Source: Panopea generosa (taxonomy: Eukaryota; Mollusca; Bivalvia; Adapedonta; Hiatellidae). From it: 64,000 nt of DNA. The DNA is taken from NCBI GenBank assembly GCA_029582155.1, contig CM055897.1, positions 9,972,482 through 10,036,481 on the forward strand, given 5' to 3'. The translations under genes were made by a program, and so were the position numbers. Positions 1 through 12,800 of this stretch are shown piece by piece. Position 1 is the stretch's first letter; each line of letters starts with the position of its first letter. The notes beneath the pieces were generated by a model. That model did no database searches, was not told the DNA's origin, and was given only the letters and a program-made list of their open reading frames with translations.

Positions 1-640
1 TATGGAAAACTGGACTTGTTTTGCTATTATGGTATGCTGTAATATTACTGATTTGATATGGAAACCTGAACTTGTTCTGCTATTATGATATGACGTTATA
101 TTACCAATTTGGTATGGAAACCTGGACTTGTTCTACTATTATGATATGACGTAATATTACCGATTTGATATGGAAACAAGGACTTGTTCTACTATTATGA
201 TATGACGTTATATTACCAATTTGGTATGGAAACAAGGACTTGTTCTGCTATTATGATATGACTTGATATGAAAACCAGAACTTGTTCTGCTATATTGATA
301 TGACGTAATATTATCGATTTGATATGGAAACCTGGACTTGTCCTGCTATTAATATATGCGTAATATCATCGATTTGATATGGAAACCACGACTTGTTCTG
401 CTATTATGATATGACGTAATATTTCCGATTTGATATGGAAACCACGACTTGTTCTGCTACTATGATATGACGTAATATTTCCGATTTGATATGGAAACCA
501 CGACTTTTTCTGCTACTATGATATGACGTAATATTTCCGATTTGATATGGAAACCACGACTTTTTCTGCTACTATGATATGACGTAATATTTCCGATTTG
601 ATATGGAAACCACGACTTAATGTTATTATGATACGACGTG
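1..640. repeat. Minisatellite, about 56-bp unit, about 11 copies
   Basis: The block TATGGAAAC...GACTTG recurs at 1, 57, 113, 169 and 225 and onward, a constant 56-bp spacing. Each unit includes TATGATATGACG and a GATTTGATATGG tail. Copies from about 380 to 620 are more alike than those at the left edge, which suggests recent amplification there. The array begins at or before the window edge. Open frames across it are repeat artefacts. Confidence 0.93.
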
Positions 641-1388
641 GGTTTTTTTTTTACGTGCATACTTTCTTTCCCCATACCATTAACCTTTGGCCGGGGCTGT
701 TATAAAAATTAGGATTCTAAGTTGTTAAAAAATCATTGGAATTATATGATGCAGGTCGTTATAATATTATTTTAATACATGTAGTGAATTTCATAAAAGC
801 AAACAATAGCGTCAATATGTTACTACGTATATTTAGTAACACGTGTAATGTGCGACAAGATGAAAATGTCTTTTGGAGTGAAATGAAAATATATGTGCTG
901 TCACTATAATAAGCTTATTATGTTAGTTGTTAAGTATCTGAAAAGGTTACTTATTTAGTATGTGTGTCTACTTGGATCTGCTATAATTAGATGTAACTTA
1001 AACCGAAAACTTTTTTATTTTTAAACGTGCATTGACTTTCTCAATTTTGATTAACTGAAGACAGTTCATAAAAGTCATATATTTAACTACAAATGCCTTT
1101 TCAGTTCGATACGATAAAATTTCCATATACTATAATTATATTTTATTTTGTCTTAGTTTTTTATTTAATGTTAATGTTGGTAATTTCCCTTACCGTTAAG
1201 AATTCCAATCAATAAATCGTGGTATTGTGATGGATCTGTCAATAATAATGCATCACATTTATCAACTTCTTCGTGTGCTGTAGATTTGTCATTCGCCCTT
1301 TTCGTTCAAGTTTGATAATGTTAGGTTTTATATTCGTCTGCTGTTTTGAGCTTTGATGATCACTTAAATATTTTATTTATAACTACTT
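641..1388. other. No gene or repeat recognised
   Basis: AT-rich sequence between the 56-bp array and a SINE, downstream of the 3' end of the mosaic gene. Nothing coding or structural was supported on either strand. Confidence 0.5.
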
Positions 1389-1389
1389 C

Positions 1390-1685
1390 ATTTTAGTCCG
1401 CTTCGCATGCGGAAGGTCGTGGGTTCAATCCCCGGCCGGGTCATACCAAAGAATTTAAAAATGGTACCAGAAGCTTCCTTGCTTGACACTCAGCATTTAG
1501 AGGAGAGTTCTTGATTTGGTCGGCCCAGTGTCAGTATAATGTGACTGGATTGGGTATCATACCATGTGTCTGCGGCATGATACTCCAATGTGACAGCGCT
1601 TAGAATACTGTCTCAAGTAGGCACCGTCGCAATATGACTGAAAAATTATTGAAAGCGACGCTAAACAAAATACAACAACAACAAC
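1390..1685 (+). repeat. tRNA-derived SINE, family 1, copy 1
   Basis: Starts with a B-box-like GTGGGTTCAATCCCC in a tRNA-like head lacking the A box, followed by a conserved body (GCTCAGCATTTAGAGGAGAG, CATACCATGTGTCTGCGGCA) and an A-rich CAACAACAAC tail. It is near-identical along about 290 bp to the copy at 15955 and more distantly to a minus-strand copy at 31440. The 5' truncation is shared by the two close copies. Confidence 0.85.
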
Positions 1686-1689
1686 ATAC

Positions 1690-2286
1690 AACTTCATTTT
1701 GGGTATAAATTGTATTTTTTCCAAACTTCACTATCATCAAACTATTCAAAAAGGTGTACTTTTCGTGTATATGACGTATATATTTGTGATATGAATCAGT
1801 TCAAATTCATATATGCTATATAAAACCTTTAAATAAAGAATATTGTAATCAATTGTTTTTATCCTTACCTCATATACATGTAAAGAAATATTGGTAAATA
1901 TAATCTTTATAAACCCATCTTTTATTTTGATATGCCATCGGAATATTTGGTCGGTCTCATAGTTATATGGATACCCGAAGCTTGACATAATTGCCTCGTT
2001 TTCAACCAATTGCTTTGTACCGGGAGCAAAGATAACCTGTTCAATGCTATAAATAGGTAAATGAATGTCTTTTGCATCTGAAATTTAAATATAAAAGTAA
2101 ATTCGATATGAATGAATGGACGAAGACAAAATGGAATTTCAGATAGTTTTTATAAAGCATATATTCTTTGAATATATGACAAGTGGTCATAATGAAATAG
2201 TCCATTCGATAGTTGCGCGTTTGAATTAAGAAAATATCTTTCAATGTTATTAAAGGGAATTCATCAGTATTTTTCAAACTTTTAGA
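1690..2286. other. No gene recognised downstream of the mosaic gene
   Basis: AT-rich sequence with two short minus-strand open frames (1746-2009 and 2047-2277). Neither shows splice context, a domain or a credible composition. Confidence 0.4.
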
Positions 2287-2900
2287 ATTGGCTTAAAACT
2301 TTTTTTCTTCTAATATATCATTCTTAGATATACTCACTGACATCGTATAACAAATGGATATCTATTTAAATATGCCAAAATAATATATAAAAAAAAGATT
2401 TCCTAACTTGCGCTACGCACCTATGTTAGACTAGAATAGATTTCCCGCTTAAAAGTGCGATATATTTTGTGACGTACTTTTCAATTTGATCCGTTATACT
2501 CAGGAGCGGACCAAGGATTTCAGTTTAGAGGGGCGCAACACAAAATCTGAACGGATACACATGTTTTACAGTAAAATATAGTGGATTTTAATAACATATA
2601 GAAGTTTATTGTAGATCCGCCCTGATACAGGTTTACACGAAATGTTTTATCATTGAGAGAGTCGGAATGACGTCAAGTAGCATTAAAGTGCTGTCTTTTT
2701 TAAGAATGGGGATTGGAATAAAATTAACACTCGAATTTAAATACTGATTTTGTCACGTATTGTGGATTCGCCATACCAAACCATGCGAATTTTATAAATT
2801 AATGATTATTACATTATTTTAATCCATTCCATTATCATGTTTTTAAAACATTCATTGCGTTTTTTTCATAATATAATCCCTTTAAGATCAGTTATATACA
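2287..2900. repeat. Dispersed repeat A, copy 1
   Basis: Shares ordered blocks with 45955-46430 and, in its left part, with 36076-36350: TACTCACTGAC...GTAT, GGATATCTATTTA, an AATTTAAATA...GACTTTG/GATTTTG segment, CATACCAAACCAT and TCCCTTTAAG. All three copies lie in the same orientation. This copy is interrupted by the short MITE-like insert at about 2497-2631. Confidence 0.7.
2497..2631. mobile_element. MITE-like insert with CAGGxGCGGA-type termini
   Basis: Left end TCAGGAGCGGACC and right end GATCCGCCCTGA are imperfect inverted repeats around about 110 bases, and the insert interrupts dispersed repeat A. Termini of the CAGGGGCGGAT type are known from non-autonomous hAT-like elements in aquatic animals; that family call is inference. 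No clean 8-bp target duplication was seen, only ATAC on each side. Confidence 0.5.
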
Positions 2901-3608
2901 TATTTGTTCTGAACATATTCTTTCTAACAGTATGTTCCATCATAGATATTTATACAGAACTGAGTATATTCTATTAATCACGGGGTCAGAAGTCGTCAAG
3001 TCTAGCAAGGCCAAAAGAAATCGCTTTATCAATGCACACAGTAGACTCTCAAAATGTAACTATCGAGACGTACTTAAATGTGATATTTAAAACCAGCTCT
3101 CTTCAAAGTTTTTACATGTAGTAACAAAATGAACACTTTCTCCCTGAATACGATGATTATACATTGATATATTCACTTTTACTTATATGTCGAGTTTACA
3201 ACTCGATACAATTATAATTACATATGTGCTATTTTTTCATGTACTATCTCCGATGATCTCGTTTATGTTTGATTCCATTTCTGTCAAATGTATATCCATT
3301 TGAAAGCATCACATCCAATCTCTATGTTCATGTGTGCACTAAAACATTACGTCTTACATAAGAAATTACTTTTTGAACCGATCTAGCCACGTTTACGTGG
3401 ATTATTCACATGTCAAATAGCCACAGCTTACGTCATAATTCTTAAAGCTTATTCGATAGAAACCGGTCCGTCAGCCGAGACAACTAACCCAACTTACTTT
3501 AAAATGATTAATCTGCCAATTCGTCATTTGAAGCAGTTTCCAATGATATCTAAACACATTTAAATCATTCCACCGTTACATGTGAGAATAAATATAAGTA
3601 AAATAATA

Positions 3609-3895
3609 CTAACGTGTCAAGCACACTGGAATTGATACATTGTTAATGTTCGCTTTAACCAATTCGTAGGACTTGGTGTTGGTTTTTGATAGCATATTAC
3701 ACATGCCATTTTCGTATTTAATCGCTCCACAAGTGTCTATTGATTCCATACATTTGTTCTCACATGCTGCAAGGGAGTTTACCGTTCCGGACACGTCAAT
3801 GGTTTTAAATGTATCAGTATCTGGTGCGTATGTTGGAGAAGTCCGTAACATCATATAACCGGTTGCATTAGCATCACATGTCTGAGAAAACTCGT
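3609..3895 (-). CDS. Terminal exon: PAN/apple domain and stop codon
   Basis: 287 bases from acceptor aatatttcag to TAG, phase 1 in and exactly in frame to the stop. The core reads L-A-A-C-E-N-K-C-M, then [14 protein letters not shown], and the C-terminus is P-V-C-L-T-R. This is the CxxxC...C.A..Y....C.L layout of PAN domains, which bind proteins or glycans. The protein would end directly after the domain. No nearby AATAAA was seen on the minus strand. Confidence 0.75.
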
Positions 3896-6800
3896 CTGAA
3901 ATATTATTGAAAACATGGCCAATTGCGTGAAATCATATTTAAAAAAGTATTTCGAAATCAAATAGTCATTAATTATATTACGTCAATATATTCAATATTG
4001 TATCATTCTTATGGCATTCATGTTGATTAGTCAACACCTGGGCGTGACTTACATATATATTCAGCAATGTGATTTAGAAATAGCATCACGTGCGTCTGTT
4101 AATATACCTGTGATTGTTCCACTTTCCAAAGAAAGTATGGGAGCGATATTTCGCCTCACGGTCTGACGATGAAGGGGTGGGGGGAAAAGCACGAATGTGA
4201 ATGCTACAGTTAATCAGCTAACTGAGAACTGATAACTAATAACTGAGAACTAAGCTCCTAGGTTGGGACTATCTTTACTGCTTAAAGCGCTTCTGTATGA
4301 GCTATCGTAACAGCTTTAAGCTCTTCAGTGGGAACTATCGTGACAGCTTTAATCTCATAACTGAGAATTATCGTTAAAGCTTTATGCTCCAAAGTGGGAA
4401 CTATCACTTTAATATCTTAAGTGGAAACTTTTGTTACATCTTTAAGCTTCTCAGTGGGAACTATTGTTACAGCTTTAAGCTCCTTAGTGGGAACTATGGC
4501 TGCTGATCAGTTCCAAGATGGTGATCGAATCTTTAATGTATATATGTGTGCATGCAAGCGAGTGTGCACCCATGCATTCGTGTGTATATACATGTGTGTG
4601 TTTGGTGTGCGAGTTTGGTTTCTCTATTGTTATTTATATATCGTTGTATATTGTTTGTATACTCCTTGTATTTTTGCTGTTTTGGCAAATGTAGCATTTG
4701 GATTATATATTTCATATCATATATTTTCTTATAGTAAGGTTATGTTAGAGAAGACAACATTAAAGCACATTCCTACAAAAACCATTCATACAAATTAGAA
4801 ACATACATCGACACATTTAGTCTGGCTTTGGGGAAATAAATGTTGTAGAAATAAACAATAAAAGCTTTACTTTGTTCAAAAGAAATGAACAGTATCGTCG
4901 TTGCCGTTCAGTTGTCGTCACAATGTCAATACTAATATGACTTCAACTACGTTTTGAAGTTCAAACTCATAAAAACGTGAGAAAAGATAGTGGAAGTACG
5001 TACATATCATACACAACCTGTTAATGGTAACATAATTATGTGGATGTATAGTTTCATGAAATTAAACTTTGAATCGGAGAAAGGGAATGCTACAATACTT
5101 TATTCATCTTGATAGTACCTGATTTCCTGCAGCCTAGCAGCTCTACCTTTAGACAATGTCCATACCTACTGAATGGATTTTGCGGATACAAACGGACGTT
5201 TCTGGCCAGGAATGGTTGCATGAATATAATTGTTTGAGGTTTCGGATCAGGTAGTATCGATATCTGAAATGCAATTGTGTTCCGGTGTAAACTGTGTTTC
5301 ATTGTATCGATACAAACTAGTTCCATTGTTATAATGTATTTTGAAGAATCGACACATAAATGGTTTGAGTCTCCTTGTTTTAAAATTAGTTTAACCTTAA
5401 AAAAAATTAAACATTGACATAAAACCAATAGTATCTAATAAAAGCATTACCATAAACTTATTTGTTTTACATCGACTGTTATAAATGCGGGAAATCCCTT
5501 TCGAAGTATTCTTGGGTAAAACAAGTACTAAGAATATGCGGGTAGCATTTCTTGCTCCCGACCATCCGAGCTTTTGATCCGTTACTTTATCATTGGCCCT
5601 TAACAAATATCAACATCTGTTTTCAAATTACGGACACAACACGAATTTATTTACAGCAGCGGGTGGTTTCTCAAAACGAATATACATACATTTAATTGTA
5701 AATTAATAGCTATGATCGTTATGATGTTAAAAGAAAATTGTAAAATATTATTAATTGCACATCGCTTGTCAGAGATACATTACGTAAATTAGGATGGTTT
5801 TATATGTGGATAGAACAAGCATTTTGGTGATATAAGCGTATTTAAGAATACATTAAAGACTGCGAGATACCCATATTCAAAACTTAAGTCAACGGCTAAA
5901 TAGAAAATGCAGTTTATATACGAAAACCGAGATAGTACAATATTAGAACATACCTCTGATTATATAATTTAGCAACGTATACATTACAGAAATACATTGA
6001 TTTTTGCACATAAATAACGCTCTCCTCGTGTGAAAGTCACATAACTATGTGTTCATTTAAATTTGAATAACAAATCAAACTAAAGCTACAACAACTTACT
6101 ATAAGTATTGCGTAATTTAGTTATTTTTTGTTTGTTTTTGATTGATTACACGATTGAACAAGCGCTGTAGCAATATAAGACAACGTTTTTCAAAAAAACA
6201 GAGGGACTTCACAACGGAGTTAGAATAGTACATAAGAACTGCAAAATCCTCATTTTTTAAGCATTTATAAAAATATTGTTAAATTTCATCAAGGTATAGG
6301 TATAGGTATCAAAGTTGGTATCCGGAAGACTATATAGTCATAGCATATCAAATGTAGTTCAGTAAAGAGGATTATATTTCATTAAGAGGCTAGGGTTGCG
6401 TTTCACAAAATAACTTACGATAAAAATCGCCTTAAGTCAGTTTGACATTTTTCCGTGGAATGTTTAAATTTTAATTGGCATTTAAAATTAAAGTATTTCC
6501 AGAAAATATATAACTTTTTCTGCATGATTTGAGCCAACTTTTGGATGATATTAAAAATATTATAAATAATTGTTGGTTTGCGTTTATGTCGAATTTTATC
6601 GTAATTTTTTTGTGAAACGCAGTCCAAAAAGGTAGAATTTTCATATAGCTTCTTCGGAACAACCCGGCTAGTTATATTAGTTCAGTATATGATACACATC
6701 ATCAATATGAGTAGGGGTTTCACATTTGTATGCATCAAGTGACTAGGGTTTATAGACTTTGAATTTTGTGTTGGAATTTTACGCGAAAATGGAAAATTCA

Positions 6801-9800
6801 TATTTATGACCAACAATTTATGAAATATTTTATGCAATTTGAGGTTTGCACCATGATCTTGTTATAGCAAGCAAGATACCGATAATGAACAAGGAAAGGC
6901 TTTAAAATAATTCATATCTGGTAAAAATCACCCCTTTGAGTAGACTTTGAAGTTTATTAGAATCAAAGGACTAAAAATAAAACTTGCCAAAAAATGGAAC
7001 TTAGACTTTTACATTGAATCTTTATTGGGAAACTCTAAATGTTCAACAATTGATTAATAAACATGTTCACTCTTAAAGATGAAATGTCATCTAGCCATAG
7101 CCAATGCAATTTGAATCAGAATTGAATTGCAATAAATGACAAGGTCGGGCTACGAAAGGATATAAATCGTGTTAACAACCGGACAATCAAATATGTTTTA
7201 TTATATATATACATACGCGATTAGGGGTTTGGCGCTTGACCGATTTACCCGACATAATTGGTAACTATTTCTAAATATAGCCATTGTGAGTCTTGTTGCC
7301 ACCCTACAAATGTAGTTGTTTTGTCAGCACCTATGTTTAGTATATCTCTCACAATATTGCTATGAAATAAAGTGCAACCACATTGAAGGTTTGAATTATT
7401 CCCGGCTATTGTTTGACCATGTTCAGCCGAGTGCTTGTATTTAAAGGCGGTAAGATACGTTTGCACTGCTTCCAAAGGAAGTAAGGCGCATGAATGAAAA
7501 TAAACCTAAATTGTTATTACTTAATATGTAAAGCGTGTCAGAGCAATGTTCTTTTGTAAAACCATACATAATGTTAATGCAGAAAACAAAGACAATTCGA
7601 AAAAGGAACTGCTGCGGGAACTATTGAATCAATCAATATTAATTAAAGCTCAGTGTTGAATCACATATATATACATATATCATTTTATTTTATTTAACAA
7701 ATCAGTTGATATATTAAATGCATTTGTGTTACCTTTTCTTTGTTGTATATCTTCGTTATATTTTCTGAGGTGCCGTACCAGATTTGCAGTGATCCACTTC
7801 CCATATTTACAACAGTTTGCTGAAAAGTAATCTCATCACCCACGATTACTTTACGCCAACTAACGATGATGATTCCTGAAACAACGGTTGGTGAAAGGAG
7901 ATCAATCTGCAAAAAATGAATATAAATATTTGTCCACCATACTACGTCTCCAAAAGACACATTCAGATGAACAAAATAACAATACATATGTAATCTACGT
8001 CAGATTGAAGATATAAATAATTTTTTGATCCAATGTTCATATTACAATGATATAAGAGCAGACATTTTCACTGAAGAATTTTCAAATATATGCAGTTTAA
8101 TGGTATGGATAGTATTGATAATGTGCATATCTTGTCACACACGTTCTCAGAAAAGTAACTAAATATATTGTTAAGGCTAACATGAGAAGAAGAAGTACAT
8201 TATATAACCATTTACTTTCCAAACAGCCGTAATTAATATGTTATTATGAAATAACCTTGTATATATTATTCATTTGTTTTGATGATGATAAATTACAAGC
8301 ATAATTTCATGTGAAATAATATAATTGTTTATTTGTATTGGTGACTTATAGGTCCATTGGGCCGGGTTTGTTGTTACATTTATATATATGCATATCATGT
8401 GACTTATACACGTATCACTATTATAAAATATTTACGTACTTACTTACAGTCTAACCTGTATTAAGAAGCCACCTAAGGCAAGTGGCAAAATTAACTGCTT
8501 GACACACGTGACCTCTTAATAGAAGGTCTGTATTTTTACCGAGAAAGTTGATGTCATTGTGTTTATTGTGAACGACAAAACGTGATCACACATGCATGAT
8601 ACATGCGGTGAATGTGAAAAATCCACAGGAAGAATACATTTAAACTGACAGTACTATATGAAGAAGTGCATACGAATAAATTGATAATTTGCTATTTTAT
8701 TGAAAAATTACTATGCTTCAATTTAACATAAAATAAATCTAGTTTCATATTCTTCTGCATTGGCATGAATTTTTCATTTAGCTGACGCCGTACAATCGAA
8801 ATAATGTGTAGATCGTATACAACCATTATCTCGCGGTTAAGTTTGGACATACATGTATTATTATTTCAACATATTTTTAAAACATATTGCTTTGCATGAC
8901 AATATTGGTTTGCATACTATGTGTTTCACTAAGTTCATAAGTAATCAACATATACTTTTATAAATCTATATACACATTTATATACATACACACATAATAT
9001 AGATCTGTATACACACACAATTATTATGATTTTTGCATAAGTATTTACATTACATAAAAGTACATGGAACAATTTGATGCATACATGTAGCTGTTGTGTT
9101 ATTTAAACACTTTTTCGATATGATGTGATAGTGTATATATAGAACTGGATATTTTAAATATAATTGTCATTATTAAAATATTTTGATTATTAATTTAATA
9201 AACTCGAACATATTTTATACTGCACATACTATGTTACGGTCATGGTACTTTTAAATTTAGAATATTGGATCGTACATAATATTTCGGGTTGAAAAAGATT
9301 TTCCAAGCAGTTGAAGTATTCGTATCCTATATCTTCATTGCATAACGCACATAGATGAAACTAACGAAAATACACACGCTTAAACAGTCATGTGCCCAGC
9401 CTGCGTAACAACTTTGCAAACAATTGTTGATCTCGCCATCGTCTCTACTTATTAGACAATATATGCACACGCTCGCTCTGGGTAATGTGGCATGTTTTCG
9501 TAACTGTGACAATTGATCACGGGATAATACAATATGATTGGAGTAGCTGCCAGTCAAAAAGTGTTGTACTAAGTGAGTTACAGTCGGCAGCCACATCAGA
9601 CCGCTGGCCGCTTATAGGCACTGTTTGGGATGAAATAGATTGGCCTTTGGTCGCGTTAGAGAGGTGGCCGTTTCATACATTGTACTTTATATAGGTAATT
9701 AACATATATATATCTTTATTTAAGTCTCATCTATGTACAAACATATAAATAAAACATACAGTAACACATACAACGTACATAGCCATTCAATATTAGAATT

Positions 9801-12800
9801 ACAAGAGACTATCGCTATAAAATTAATTGACATAAAATATATACAACTATCACAGATTATTCATGCATTATTTTACATTACATTACATTATCATGGGAGG
9901 ATTTTGAAGTTGCAGTTTAACACAGGTGACCGCGTATAAGGACTAGGCATACTTTTATTATACATTATGTAGATGTGCGCGACGTAAAGTATAAAATGGG
10001 ATAATTTGCTTCTTGAGCGTTTTCGCTCAGGTTTAATAAATTAATTGTCTGATTTGAAATAAATGACAAATAAAATTGATCAAATATGGATTCTGGCAAC
10101 GGTGGTATGAGTGATTTTACCAATATAGTTCGTGCTGTTTCGGATCCTTTATTTTCAAAAAGTCATAAATATAAAACTGATGTCACATTTTCTGTTTTGC
10201 AAAGTATGATAATGATTGTGCTATTGCCAAGAACAAATGTTTAAAATTATTACGTATATACATGTTGTTTATCAGATTTGAATAGGGAGCATTTCTGCAA
10301 ATGTAAAAAAAGAATATAAATATACCGTTAAGAAAAAGAAGGATGCTTTGAAATAAAATAAATCAGACATAAAGACTTTAAAATCTTGTAAGCATAAAGA
10401 ATTTTGGAAATATTTTAAGAAGAACGAATAACCATGGCGGGTGAATAACATCTCATTGGAGGAATTCCGAAATTATTTTGCTAGTTTAAGTAACGATATA
10501 TTTCAGACATCAAATGAAGATGCCGAATCCATTTGTACTGATCATGATTTAAATAACAATTGTTGTTCGTTTGAGGACCAGGGAATAACTGTTTCTGAAA
10601 TATTGAGCGTATTAAATATTTGAAAGCTGGAAAAATCGATTGGGAGCGATTTCTTATTAAATGAGTATTTTATTGAAAGTATTGATATTTTAGGCTCGCA
10701 TATATGTGATATTTGTAATGCTATTTTGACCTCAGGCTTTTTTCTGGATAAGTGGACAGAGGGGCGGTTATCCATTTAAACAAAAAATGTATTGTGAGCG
10801 ATGTCAATACTTAGCGAAACATAATCTTGGTAAGATTTATCTATAGTGTTCACCACCATAGTCAATAAAAGGATTGAAACATTTTGTAATAATAATGATG
10901 TCATTTCAGATGCGCATTTCGAAAATGACGGTCAACAGTTGATGCTATATTTGTGTTAATGTCAATTAACCAAAATTATTTATATGATAATAAACGTTTA
11001 TATGTTGTTTTCGATGATATGATGAAGTGTTTCGATAGTATATATATAAATGCACTTTGGCTAAAATTGTATTAGCATGGTATTACGGATAAACTTATAC
11101 GTATTATTTAAGACACGTTAAATCATGTGTAAAGAATTGTAATAGTTATTCTGACTACTTTGAATATTGTATGGAAATGAGACATAGGGAGGTAATCTGC
11201 CCTTTTCTTTTTTCCATGTTTGTCGAAGACTTGGAGCTGTATTAACAAAACAGCGTTGATTCAGGATTGAATATTGTTGATACTGTTTTGATAATGTGAC
11301 TTGTGCGGACGACATGACTATTTTAGGAGAGTCTCGTTCTGAATAACAGGATAATGTAAAATGTTTGTATATTAATTGTAATAATTGTGATAATTAGGGC
11401 TTAACAGTAAATACATTGAAAACAAAATAAATGGTATTTTGAAAACGTGGTGGATTGTTACCCAATGAATCATGGACTAATAACGAAACATTATTGAAGT
11501 TGTTGATGATTTTAATTATCTTGAAACAATATTTTATTATACTGGTAATTTTGTTCAAATCAGGAACAGTTGGTAGGCAAAGCTTTGATAACTTTAAATA
11601 AATTCAAGTAGTTTGAGGCATTCTTTGGTTCACTTTTAAGTTGTGCGAGCGAAATTTGGGGATAAATCATGTCGAAAGTAATCAAAAGAATACACATAAA
11701 TTTCTGTAAACGTTTATTGAATGTTAGATTAAATACAGTGGGTGGGTATGGAGAGATTTGGAGATATCCTTTATATATATTACGATATGTAACGATCATA
11801 AGATATTGGTGTTATGTTATTTATACCGATTATATATTGATAAAAAAAACGATATGGACAGTGGCTGTATGACTTTAATAGAGATTGTAAGAACTGGGAA
11901 ACAAATATGAAAAATATGTTAAATGATTATGGATTTACATATGTGTTTGTGAAGAATCGTTTTGTTATTTCCAAAGTATTCCCAAATATTTTTTTTAAAC
12001 TAAAGGTAATCGACAATTTCATTCAACAATGGTTTGGATCAGTAGAAACAATTCCATTAATCAAAATTTTTATAAACTTGTCAAACATCAGTTTAAGTAT
12101 GAGAATTATCTCGATTTATTGCCCTGTAATCTTAGATTATTTTACATTAGATTAAGACTTTCTGTTAATCCTCTGTGAATACAAACTGGACGATATGACA
12201 TAGAATTCCAAAAAATGAAAGATACGTATTGAATGTATATTGAAAAAAATATGAAGATGTACTTTGCACAAATCCTAATGAAAACTATGTTCCGTTCTGT
12301 TCAGTTCTTTAAGAGATGCCACATAGACAATTTCGACTGTTTATACATATAAATACAATCAAAAATTTATCCTATGTTAACATTCACAATGCAAAATGCA
12401 GGTCGTAAATTATTCTAGCATACAAATTGAAATAGATCGATACTACTAATGAAACATTTTCCCCTGTACAATTCACTTTAAATAATTACACATTACTTCA
12501 CTTTATTTCTATTTACTGTAAGTATTTTGTACTGTGTTTAAATTATACTTTGACTATTATTTCTGCATCTCAACTCGTAGGCTTTTATTCTCCAATGGGC
12601 ATTTGTCCCTTATGGCGATGGCTTGTTAAACAAGGTTATTTTGCCATTATATTCTTAGTCAAGGGCGACTAGGACTTATGTTCCCTTAAGCCAAACACTT
12701 TCTAGCACTCGTCCGAAATGGACAGAAATATTCTGATCAGGTTTAGCATAAGATAAAAAATAACTGAAAGTGCTACATTATTGATATGAAAAATTAATAG

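Noticed and set aside
1..640. CRISPR-like array because of regular spacing
   Set aside because: Units are contiguous 56-bp tandem copies without distinct spacers, and the window is eukaryotic.
7245..7475. Minus-strand open frame between two discoidin exons, with an acceptor-like AG at its start
   Set aside because: Its only open frame needs phase 1, but the flanking exons join directly in phase 0 and make good domain sense without it.
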